Origin: Sipunculus nudus
Lineage: Eukaryota; Annelida; Sipuncula; Golfingiida; Sipunculidae
Assembly (NCBI GenBank): GCA_026874595.1
Contig: CM049306.1
Coordinates: forward strand, 1,380,019 to 1,444,018
Length of the DNA: 64,000 bases
Direction: 5' to 3'
This document shows positions 1 to 9,548 of this stretch, one piece after another (the stretch's first letter is position 1; the number at the start of each line of letters is the position of its first letter). The position numbers and the translations under genes were made by a program. Below the pieces are notes generated by a model, which saw only the letters and a list, made by a program, of their open reading frames with translations, was not told the DNA's origin and searched no databases.

Positions 1-170
1 TTTATGGCGAAGTTATAGTGCAAAAACCGTTAACCATACCTGTCGTGACCTTGACCCTTGACCTTGGAGCAATGTTGACCAAAAACAATAGGGCACCTAG
101 AAATCGGTTTGTCAATCAAGCCTGTAAGTTTCAAGTTGATTGATGCAAAAGTGTGACCTGGAGAGTCGTG
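1..170. repeat. Dispersed repeat fragment with GGTCA-type motifs
   Basis: Non-coding sequence containing TGACCTTGACCCTTGACCTT near position 49 and a further GTGACCT near 153. These are inverted versions of the GGTCAAGGTCA motifs packed into element B (24803-42094), so this is probably the edge of a related dispersed repeat. No reading frame is convincing. Class assigned by motif resemblance only. Confidence 0.4.
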
Positions 171-225
171 ACAAACAAACAAACAAACAAACAAACAAAC
201 AAACAAACAAACAAACAAACAAACA
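171..225. repeat. (AAAC)n microsatellite
   Basis: About 13 uninterrupted AAAC tetranucleotides. The minus-strand reading frames over it (runs of Phe-Val-Cys-Leu) are products of the microsatellite and not genes. Confidence 0.95.
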
Positions 226-376
226 GACAAAGAGACAAACAGACATACGCAACTGACGAACATGCTTGCCGAAATTGAAGATTTCCGGCAAGCAACAAAC
301 AAACAGACAAAGAGACAAACAGACATACGCAACTGACGAACATGCTTGCCGAAATCGAAGATTTCCGGCAAGCAAC
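221..376. repeat. 80-bp direct duplication carrying a hairpin
   Basis: The segment 221-300 is repeated at 301-376 with nearly no change (GAAATT versus GAAATC near the middle). Each copy has an imperfect inverted repeat, GCTTGCCGAAAT then ATTTCCGGCAAGC, separated by about 5 bases, so each could fold as a stem-loop. The first copy grows directly out of the AAAC microsatellite. Confidence 0.85.
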
Positions 377-377
377 A

Positions 378-540
378 ATACATTAATTATTAGCCTCAGT
401 GAAATTCCAAGAAAGACTTGGAGTACTGGATGCAATGCCCTTTGCTCCTACTCATAAACTATTCATAATGGGTTATAATAAGTTATAATTTATATATGAA
501 ATTTTGTCATTATCAGTGCCATCTGTGATACACAGTTTTT
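378..540. other. Unassigned AT-rich spacer
   Basis: AT-rich sequence between the 80-bp duplication and the composite element that starts at 541. No gene, repeat or structured element is recognised in it. Confidence 0.5.
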
Positions 541-616
541 AGCTCAGCTGACTGAAAGTCATCTGAGCTATAGCGATCACTCTTTGTCCGTCGTCCGTCC
601 GTCTGTCCGTCTGTCC

Positions 617-2640
617 GTTAACCAGGCACAAATCGTAACCGCTAGCACTGGAATCTTCTTACTTGACATCCTGGGAGGTCCATGAAAAATCTCCTTGGAA
701 ACGAGAAATTAGGTCTCTGTTACCCATATCCTTCCAGCTATGGGGCCCCAAAGTACCCCCCAGAAAAGTCCAAAATTTCATACAAAAACTTCAATATCTC
801 ATTAACTATTGACTGATGGTCATGATTTTTGGCATACATATTGATCATGAGAGGTTCCATCAGTTCCTTAAGACTGGTGGCGCCACCTGAATTTTTCGAT
901 TTTTTACGAATTTTTTTCTCTATTTTTGAGACCTTTAAAAATGTGAACTTCTGTTAACAAGGCGCAAATCGTAATGACTGGACTTAGAATCTTCATTCCT
1001 GACACACTGAGAGACCTATGAAAAGTCTCCATGGAAACCAGAAATTAGGTCTCTGTTACCCATATCCTTCCAGCTATGGGGCCCCAAACTACCCCCCAGA
1101 AAAGTAAAAAATTTCAAACAAAAACTTCAATATCTCATTAAATACTTGACTGATGGTCATGATTTTTCTCATACATATTGATCATGAGATGTTCCATCAC
1201 TTCCTGCAGACTGGTGGCGCCACCTGTATCGTTCAATTTTTTACAAATTTTTTTTCTCTATTTTTGAGACCTTTCAAAATGTAAACATCTGTTAACAAGG
1301 CACAAATCGTAAAGACTGGACCTAAGATCTTCATTCTTGACACACTGAGAGACCTATGAAAAGTCTCCATGGAACCCAGAAATTAGGTCTCTGTTACCCA
1401 TATTCTTCGAGCTATGGAGCCCCAAAGTACCCCCAAGAAAAGTAAAAAATTTCATACAAAAACTTCAATATCTCATTAACTACTTGACTGATGGTCATGA
1501 TTTGTGGCATAACTATTGATCATGAGATGTGTCATCACTTCCTGCAGACTGGTGGTGCCACCTTTATTGTTCGATTTTTTACGATTTTTTCCTCTATTTT
1601 TGAGACCTTTAAGGATACTGTCATCTGTTAGCATGGCACAAATCGTAACGACTGGACCTAGAATCTTCATTCTTGACAAACTGAGAGGTCCATGAAAAGT
1701 CTCCATGGAACCCAGAAATTAGGTCTCTGTTACCCATATTCTTCGAGCTATGGAGCCCCAAAGTACCCCCAAGAAAAGTAAAAATTTCATACAAAAACTT
1801 CAATATCTCATTAACTACTTGACTGATGGTCATGATTTGTGGCATAACTATTGATCATGAGATGTGTCATCACTTCCTGCAGACTGGTGGTGCCACCTTT
1901 ATTGTTCGATTTTTTACGATTTTTTCCTCTATTTTTGAGACCTTTAAGGATACTGTCATCTGTTAGCATGGCACAAATCGTAACGACTGGACCTAGAATC
2001 TTCATTCTTGACACACTGAGAGGTCCATGAAAAATATCCTTGGAAACCAGAAATTAGGTCTCTGTTAACCATATCCTTCGAGCTATGGGGCCCCAAAGTA
2101 CCCCCCCCCCAGAAAAGTAAAAAATTTCATACAAAAACTTCAATATCTCAATAACTACAACACTGATGGTCATGATTTTTGGCATACATATTGATTATGA
2201 AATGTTCCATCAGTTCCTGCAGACTTGTGGCGCCACCTGTATTGTTTGATTTTTTACGATTTTTTTCCTCTATTTTTGAGACCTTTAAGGATGCTGTCAT
2301 CTGTTAACGTGGCACAAATCATAACGACTGGACCTAGAATCTTGATTCTCGACACACTGAGAGACCTATGAAAAGTCTCCATGGAAACCAAAATTAGGTC
2401 TCTGTTACCCATATCCTTCGAGCTATGGGGCCCCAAAGTACCCCCCCCAGAGTAGTCAAAAATTTCATACAAAAACTTCAATATCTCAATAACTACATCA
2501 CTGATGGTCATGATTTTTGGCATGCATATTTATTATGAGATGTTCCATCAGTTCCTGCAGACTGGTGGCGCCACCAATGTTATCTATCAAGAGGGTACAA
2601 ATTGCAACAACTGGACCTAGAAACTTCATTCTTGTCATGC
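617..2640 (+). repeat. Tandem array of ~336-bp units (F1 core)
   Basis: Units start at the TTAAC/TTAGC-GGCACAAATCGTAA motif near 617, 952, 1290, 1626, 1961 and 2302, giving spacings of 334-341 bp. Each has CCTAGAATCTTCATTCTTGA, a GGGGCCCCAAAGTACCCCCC block and, toward its end, the palindrome GGTGGCGCCACC or a decayed form of it (876, 1213, 2564 intact; 1551 and about 1886 altered to GGTGGTGCCACC). The units at 1394-1728 and 1729-2063 are almost identical, so they duplicated recently. Short minus-strand open frames recur from unit to unit and are not genes. Confidence 0.9.
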
Positions 2641-3738
2641 AAGGAGGCCCATGAAGAGTGCCTGTGGAAACTTGAAATTAGGTCTCTGTTACCCATATCC
2701 TTCAAGCTATAGGACTCTGGAGTATCCCTCAGAATAATGGACAATTTGATACAAAAGCTGAAGTATCTGAACAACTTATACGGATTCTTTGCGGATTCTT
2801 TACGGATTCATCATGATTCTTTGCATGAATATTGACCATTAAGTGTTTTTAGCTCAGCTGACTGTAAGTCATCTGAAGTATCCCTCAGAATAATGGACAA
2901 TTTGATACAAAAGCTCAAGTATCTAAACAACTATTGCAGTGATCACCATGATTCTTTGCATGGATATTGATCATGGAATGTGTCATCAGTTTCTGCAGTA
3001 TGGTGGCGCCACCTGTATTTTTTTATTTTTACGAATTTTTTTCCCTATTTCCCTATGAAAAGTCTCCATGGAAACCAAAATTAGGTCTCTGTTACCCATA
3101 ATCTTCGAGCTATGGGGCCCCAAAGTACCCCCCCCAGAGTAGTCAAAAATTTCATACAAAAACTTCAATATCTCAATAACTACATCACTGATGGTCATGA
3201 TTTTTGGCATGCATATTGATTATGAGATGTTCCATCAGTTCCTGCAGACTGGTGGCGCCACCAATGTTATCTATCAAGAGGGTACAAATTGCAACAACTG
3301 GACCTAGAAACTTCATTCTTGTCATGCAAGGAGGCCCATGAAGAGTGCCTGTGGAAACTTGAAATTAGGTCTCTGTTACCCATATCCTTCAAGCTATAGG
3401 ACTCTGGAGTATCCCTCAGAATAATGGACAATTTGATACAAAAGCTGAAGTATCTGAACAACTTATACGGATTCTTTGCGGATTCTTTACGGATTCATCA
3501 TGATTCTTTGCATGAATATTGACCATTAAGTGTTTTTAGCTCAGCTGACTGTAAGTCATCTGAAGTATCCCTCAGAATAATGGACAATTTGATACAAAAG
3601 CTCAAGTATCTAAACAACTATTGCAGTGATCACCATGATTCTTTGCATGGATATTGATCATGGAATGTGTCATCAGTTTCTGCAGTATGGTGGCGCCACC
3701 TGTATTTTTTTATTTTTACGAATTTTTTTCCCTATTTT
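2365..3738 (+). repeat. 687-bp tandem duplication inside F1
   Basis: The segment 2365-3051 is repeated at 3052-3738 at a constant offset of 687 bp with only a few differences (for example CATATCC versus CATAATC). The junction is visible at about 3050, where TTCCCTATTT runs straight into CCCTATGAAA instead of into TTTGAGACC as it does at the end of the second copy. Each copy contains a partial hairpin head (2848 and 3536). Confidence 0.93.
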
Positions 3739-4479
3739 TGAGACCTCATAAGATGCGGTCATCTGTTAACATGGCACAAAAATCGTAACAACTGGACCTA
3801 GAATCTTCTCTCTTGACATGCTGAGAGGCCCATGAAAAGTTTCCTTAAAAACTTGAAATTAGGTCTCTGTTACCCATAACCTCTGAGCTATGGGGCTCCG
3901 AAGTACCCCCCAGAATAATGGAAAATTTGATACAAAAGCTCAAGTATCTGAACAATTATTATATTGATCACCATGATTCTTTGCATGGATATTGATCATG
4001 AAATGTTTCATCAGTTTCTGCATTCTGGTGGCACCACCTGTATTTTTTTTCAATTTTTAGCTCAGCTGACTGAAAGTCATCTGAGCTGTAGGGATCACCT
4101 TTTGTCCGTCGTCCATCCGGCCATCCAGGCGTCTGTCTGTTAACAGGGCACAAATCGTAACCGCTAGACCGGGAATCTTCTTACTTGAAATCCTGGGAGG
4201 TCTATGGAAATTCTCCTTGTAAACCTGAAATTAGGTCACTGTGACCTATATTCTTCGAGCTATGGGGTTCTGAAGTACCCCCCAGAATAATGCAAAATTT
4301 AATACAAAAGCTCAAGTATCTGAACAACTAATGCATTAATCACCATGATTCTTTGCATGGATATTGATCATGGAGTGTTTCATCAATTTCTGGAGATTGG
4401 TGGCGCCACCTATATTTTTTTATTTTTTACGATTTTTTTTCTCTACTTTTGTGATCTTTAAACATTTGGTTATCTGTAA

Positions 4480-5110
4480 ACAGGGCACAAATCATAATTA
4501 CTGGACCTAGAATCTTCTGTCCTCACCTCCAGGGAAGCCCATAAAAGGTCTACATGGAAACCCGGAATAAGGTCCCTGTTACCCATATTCTGTGAGCTAT
4601 GGGGCTCTGAAGTACCCCCCAGAATAAAGATTTGGTCATATATTAACAGGGCACAAATCATAATGACTGGACCTAGAATCTTCTGTCCTCACCTCCAGGG
4701 AAGCCCATAAAAGGTCTACATGGAAACCCAAAATAAGGTCCCTGTTACCCATATCCTTCATGCTCTGGGGCTCCGAAGTACTCCCCAGTATAAAGATTTG
4801 GTCATCTGTTAACAGAGCACAAATTATAATGACTTGACCTAGAATCTCCTTTCTTGATATGCTGGGAGGCCCCTGAAAAGTCTCCTTGTGCACCTGAAAT
4901 TACATCTCTGTTACCCATATCCTTCATCCTATGCGTCTTTGAAATACCCCCCAGAATAAACATTTGGATTTGTTAACAGGGCACAAATCATAATAACTGG
5001 ACCTAGAATTTTATTTTTTGACATGCTGGGAGACCCCTGAAAAGTCATCTTGTAAACCTTGAAAATAGGTGTCTGTTACCCATATCCTTCATGGTACAGA
5101 GCTCCATAGT
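4480..5110 (+). repeat. Tandem array of ~165-bp units (F1 distal core)
   Basis: About four units begin at GGGCACAAATCATAAT near 4482, 4649, 4813 and 4979. They are a shortened version of the 336-bp unit (same ACTGGACCTAGAATCTT and GTTACCCATAT blocks) lacking the half that contains the GGTGGCGCCACC palindrome. Divergence between units is higher than in the upstream array. Confidence 0.85.
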
Positions 5111-5254
5111 ACCCCAATGAATATTGGATGATTTTATACAAAAGGTCAAGTTTGGAAAAAGTATTTCATTCAAATTTGACATTCAGATGATAAAATTACG
5201 TTTGTCAATGTCTTCCTGGTCAGCTGAGCGTCATGACCCCTGGGTCACTTGTTG

Positions 5255-5947
5255 ATAAAAATTATTTTATATACATCTATTCACATACATTTCACCTGGA
5301 ATGCTGAATTCCCTCAGAGGCAGGAGTTTATTTGTAAGCATATTGATCTTTGCATATTGATCTTGACGATTTTATTGTTAGGCATGATAATCTTAGACTA
5401 TTTTTGGTAAGCATGTTGATTTGGACAGTTTATTAGAAACATGTCGACCTTGGACACATGTATCAGTTATATGAGACTTCTACACCACCCGTATTTTTTT
5501 AATCTCAAGTTTGATAGTAATACTGAGACTGAGAAATAGTTGTTATATAATGTATTTACTCAGTGATCATATTATGCAGACAACATGATATCAAAATGTA
5601 AGGTTTGAACAAGATCACCCCATCTTTTGGAGCATATTTCTGTGTATAGAAATTGCAAGGACAATAATTATAGAAGCATAAGCAACATCACATGTATTTG
5701 GAACTAAGAGAAAGGGAAACTATAAATTAAGGCCAGACCATAAGGATTTACATTTTCAAGTGCAACAATATAACTAAACTGTAACCTCTTTTCTCTCCAC
5801 CAGAATATGATATTTTTCTGTCATAGGCAAATTCAGCTGAGTGCCATGACTCATGGGTCACCTTGTTATATTTTTGCCATTGTAGCCCTTTCTTATTTAA
5901 TTTGTGGTAAATACAATATTATATCAATAATATATACTTTGCATTAG
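5255..5947 (+). other. AT-rich intron sequence before exon a
   Basis: This interval precedes the first recognised exon. It is AT-rich with no credible coding frame. At 5831-5866 there is a diverged F1-type tail (CAGCTGAGTGCCATGACTCA followed by TGGGTCACC). Nothing else recognisable is seen. The acceptor is reached through CTTTGCATTAG ending at 5947. Confidence 0.6.
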
Positions 5948-6071
5948 AACCAGGTGAAGACACATATTCCAAGAAGAGGATTTGCAGCATTCAAACATCT
6001 ACTCTTTGGGCCACCAAGATTACATCGGACCCTCCATGAAGACAGAAATCTGGTCTTCTACATGGCTGCAT
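5948..6071 (+). CDS. ELMOD3: ELMOD3-like protein, exon a (partial gene)
   Basis: A 124-bp internal exon translating in phase 0 to 41 codons plus one base. It includes PRRGFAAFKHLLFGPPRLHR and then EDRNLVFYMAA, which match the start of the conserved part of ELMO domain-containing protein 3, just before the ELMO domain proper. ELMOD proteins act as GTPase-activating proteins for Arl-family GTPases, and ELMOD3 is described as an Arl2 regulator. The acceptor is TTTGCATTAG before 5948 and the donor is GTAGGT at 6072. The final T joins GT of exon b to make a Cys codon, giving MAACPLDN across the junction. The start could be a few codons later at an alternative AG at 5953. Upstream exons are not seen. 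The assignment rests on remembered family sequence. Confidence 0.85.
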
Positions 6072-6164
6072 GTAGGTTGGGCTGCTTTTGCTTAGTCATT
6101 GTTTTATCATGACATCAATTTTTTATTTCTTTCATTGAAGAACCTGGGAATGTCATAATTTTGC
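6072..6164 (+). other. Start of intron a-b, unique sequence
   Basis: Short non-repetitive intron start following the GTAGGT donor. It runs into the 43-bp satellite near 6165. The first bases, GCTGCATGTAGGTTG including the exon end, loosely resemble the satellite segment GCTGTATGTGTAGTTG. Confidence 0.6.
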
Positions 6165-9100
6165 TGTATGCGCAGTTATCACCCCTAGTGACTAGTCACA
6201 GCTCTGCTGTATGTGTAAATGTCATCCCTAGTGACTTGTCACAGCTCTGCTAGATGTGAAGTTGTCATCCCTTATCACTTGTCAGAGCTCTGCTGTATGT
6301 GACAAGTGATAAGGGATGACAACTACACATACAGCAGAGCTCTGACGAGTGATAAGGGATGACATTTACACATACAGCAGAGCTATGACAAGTGATAAGG
6401 GATTACAACTACACATACAGCAGAGCTATGGCAAGTGATAAGGGATGACATTTACACATACAGCAGAGCTCTGACAAGTGATAAGGGATTACAACTACAC
6501 ATACAGCAGAGCTATGACAAGTGATAAGGGATTACAACTACACACACAGCAGAGCTCTGACAAGTGATAAGGGATGACAACTACACATACAGCAGAGCTC
6601 TGACAAGTGATTAGGGATGACAACTACTCATACAGCAGAGCTATGGCAAGTGATAAGGAATGACAATTACACATACAGCAGAGCTCTGACAAGTGTTATC
6701 CCTTATCACTTGTCATAGCTCTGCTGTATGTGTAGTTGTCATCCCTTATCACTTGTCATAGCTCTGCTGTATGTGTAGTTGTCATCCCTTATCACTTGTC
6801 ATAGCTCTGCTGTATGTGTAGTTGTCATCCCTTATCACTTGTCATAGCTCTGCTGTATGTGTAGTTGTCATCCCTAATCACTTGTCAGAGCTCTGCTGTA
6901 TGTGTAAATGTCATCCCCTATCACTTGTCAGAGCTCTGCTGTATGTGTAAATGTCATCCCCTATCACTTGTCATAGCTCTGCTGTATGTGTAGTTGTCAT
7001 CCCTTATCACTTGTCATAGCTCTGCTGTATGTGTAGTTGTCATCCCTAATCACTTGTCAGAGCTCTGCTGTATGTGTAAATGTCATCCCCTATCACTTGT
7101 CAGAGCTCTGCTGTATGTGTAGTTGTCATCCCTTATCACTTGTCATAGCTCTGCTGTATGTGTAATTGTCATCCCTAATCACTTGTCAGAGCTCTGCTGT
7201 ATATGTAGTTGTCATCCCTAATCACTTGTCATAGCTCTGCTGTATGTGTAGTTGTCATCCCCTATCACTTGTCATAGCTCTGCTGTATGTGTAAATGTCA
7301 TCCCCTATCACTTGTCAGAGCTCTGCTGTATGTGTAATTGTCATCCCTAATCACTTGTCAGACCTCTGCTGTATATGTAGTTGTCATCCCTTATCACTTG
7401 TCATAGCTCTGCTGTATGTGTAGTTGTCATCCCTAATCACTTGTCAGAGCTCTGCTGTATGTGTAAATGTCATCCCCTATCACTTGTCAGAGCTCTGCTG
7501 TATGTGTAGTTGTCATCCCTTATCACTTGTCATAGCTCTGCTGTATGTGTAATTGTCATCCCTTATCACTTGTCATAGCTCTGCTGTATGTGTAGTTGTC
7601 ATCCCTAATCACTTGTCAGAGCTCTGCTGTATGTGTAAATGTCATCCCTTATCACTTGTCAGAGCTCTGCTGTATGTGTAGTTGTCATCCCCTATCACTT
7701 GTCAGAGCTCTGCTGTATGTGTAGTTGTCATCCTTAATCACTTGTCAGAGCTCTGCTGTATGTGTAGTTGTTATCCCCTATCACTTGTCAGAGCTCTGCT
7801 GTATGTGTAAATGTCATCCCCTATCACTTGTCATAGCTCTGCTGTATGTGTAGTTGTCATCCTTAATCACTTGTCAGAGCTCTGCTGTATGTGTAGTTGT
7901 CATCCCCTATCACTTGTCATAGCTCTGCTGTATGTGTAAATGTCATCCCCTATCACTTGTCAGAGCTCTGCTGTATGTGTAGTTGTCATCCTTAATCACT
8001 TGTCAGAGCTCTGCTGTATGTGTAAATGTCATCCCCTATCACTTGTCAGAGCTCTGCTGTATGTGTAAATGTCATCCCCTATCACTTGTCAGAGCTCTGC
8101 TGTATGTGTAAATGTCATCCCTTATCACTTGTCATAGCTCTGCTGTATGTGTAGTTGTCATCCCTTATCACTTGTCAGAGCTCTGCTGTATGTGTAAATG
8201 TCATCCCTTATCACTTGTCATAGCTCTGCTGTATGTGTAAATGTCATCCCCTATCACTTGTCATAGCTCTGCTGTATGTGTAGTTGTCATCCCTTATCAC
8301 TTGTCAGAGCTCTGCTGAATGTGTAAATGTCATCCCTTATCACTTGTCAGAGCTCTGCTGTATGTGTAGTTGTCATCCCCTATCACTTGTCATAGCTCTG
8401 CTGTATGTGTAAATGTCATCCCCTATCACTTGTCAGAGCTCTGCTGTATGTGTAGTTGTCATCCTTAATCACTTGTCAGAGCTCTGCTGTATGTGTAAAT
8501 GTCATCCCCTATCACTTGTCAGAGCTCTGCTGTATGTGTAAATGTCATCCCCTATCACTTGTCAGAGCTCTGCTGTATGTGTAAATGTCATCCCTTATCA
8601 CTTGTCATAGCTCTGCTGTATGTGTAGTTGTCATTCCTTATCACTTGTCAGAGCTCTGCTGTATGTGTAAATGTCATCCCTTATCACTTGTCATAGCTCT
8701 GCTGTATGTGTAGTTGTCATCCTTAATCACTTGTCAGAGCTCTGCTGTATGTGTAGTTGTCATCCCTTATCACTTGTCATAGCTCTGCTGTATGTGTAAA
8801 TGTCATCCCTTATCACTTGTCATAGCTCTGCTGTATGTGTAGTTGTCATCCCTTATCACTTGTCAGAGCTCTGCTGTATGTGTAGTTGTCATCCCTTATC
8901 ACTTGTCATAGCTCTGCTGTATGTGTAGTTGTCATCCCTTATCACTTGTCATAGCTCTGCTGTATTAGTAGTTGTCATCCCTTATCACTTGTCATAGCTC
9001 TGCTGTATGTGTAAATGTCATCCCCTATCACTTGTCAGAGCTCTGCTGTATGTGTAGTTGTCATCCCTTATCACTTGTCATAGCTCTGCTGTATGTGTAG

Positions 9101-9315
9101 TTGTCATCCTTAATCACTTGTCATAGCTCTGCTGTATGTGTAGTTGTCATCCCTTATCACTTGTCATAGCTCTGCTGTATGTGTAGTTGTCATCCCTTAT
9201 CACTTGTCATAGCTCTGCTGTATGTGTAGTTGTCATCCCCTATCACTTGTCATAGCTCTGCTGTATGTGTAGTTGTCATCCCTTATCACTTGTCAGAGCT
9301 CTGCTGTATGTTTAG
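6165..9315 (+). repeat. 43-bp satellite array (S43), about 73 units
   Basis: The unit is built from CCCTTATCACTTGTCATAGC followed by TCTGCTGTATGTGTAGTTGT and CAT. Variation is concentrated at a few positions (CATAGC/CAGAGC, GTAGTTG/GTAAATG, CTTATC/CCTATC/CTAATC), and the same variant order recurs, indicating amplification of multi-unit blocks. The array fills most of the 3.35-kb intron between exons a and b. The first units near 6165-6290 are the most diverged, as expected for an array edge. There is no coding potential. Confidence 0.95.
6302..6695 (-). repeat. Inverted block inside the 43-bp satellite
   Basis: About nine units lie in reverse orientation (GTGATAAGGGATGACAACTA and ACACATACAGCAGAGCTCTG), flanked on both sides by plus-oriented units. 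Both junctions are local palindromes: CCCTTATCACTTGTCAGAGC meets GACAAGTGATAAGGG near 6300, and CAGAGCTCTGACAAGTG meets CACTTGTCATAGCTCTG near 6700. The arms could pair into long hairpins. Confidence 0.92.
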
Positions 9316-9366
9316 TTGATGACGTACCTGTAGGCCATAAGGTGCGGTAAAAGAAAACGATTTGAT

Positions 9367-9443
9367 TTTATTATAAATCAACAGGTCCACTTGATAATGA
9401 TAGTGATGTTATTATAAATCAACAGGTCCACTTGATAATGAGG
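9367..9443 (+). repeat. 41-bp duplication of the exon b acceptor junction
   Basis: ATTATAAATCAACAG followed by GTCCACTTGATAATGA occurs twice, ending at about 9400 and 9441, at a 41-bp offset. The second copy is the functional 3' splice site and start of exon b (exon begins 9426). The first copy puts an identical decoy acceptor at 9384/9385, followed by 16 bases of exon-like sequence. Confidence 0.92.
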
Positions 9444-9548
9444 AACCTATCCACATTCGTATGCTGCAGACCATCTACAAAAAACTGACAGGATCAAAGT
9501 TTGACTGCCAGCGATTTGGATCTCACTGGGAACAGATTGGATTTCAGG
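9426..9548 (+). CDS. ELMOD3: ELMOD3-like protein, exon b (ELMO domain start)
   Basis: A 123-bp exon with 2 bases completing the Cys codon from exon a, 40 full codons and one trailing G. The product reads [20 protein letters not shown] then [20 protein letters not shown]. The segment [15 protein letters not shown] is characteristic of ELMOD3, and W-x3-GFQ is the first half of the ELMO-domain GAP signature. The acceptor is AAATCAACAG and the donor is GTAAGA at 9549, close to consensus. Phase agrees with exons a and c. An open frame runs past the donor to 9691, but the sequence there is intron and transposon end, so the splice is preferred. Confidence 0.92.

Larger units (their letters stand above)
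541..5254 (+). mobile_element. Composite non-autonomous repeat element (family F1)
   Basis: The element opens with a near-perfect hairpin: AGCTCAGCTGACT, a 3-base loop, then AGTCATCTGAGCT, with one mismatch in a 13-bp stem. A run of GTCCGTC-type repeats and GTTAAC follow. The body is tandem units (336 bp, then about 165 bp). It finishes near 5221-5254 with CAGCTGAGCGTCATGACCCC and TGGGTCACTTGTT. Further hairpin heads at about 2848, 3536 and 4057 show that it is nested or repeatedly duplicated. Related heads occur at 44395-44510 (minus) and 63013-63105, and a related tail at 5831-5866. There is no transposase. The boundaries and the view that this is a mobile family are inferred from these separate copies. 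Confidence 0.65.

Noticed and set aside
6165-9315. CRISPR-like array
   Set aside because: Repeats abut with no unique spacers, the locus is a eukaryotic intron and there are no cas genes. This is a satellite.
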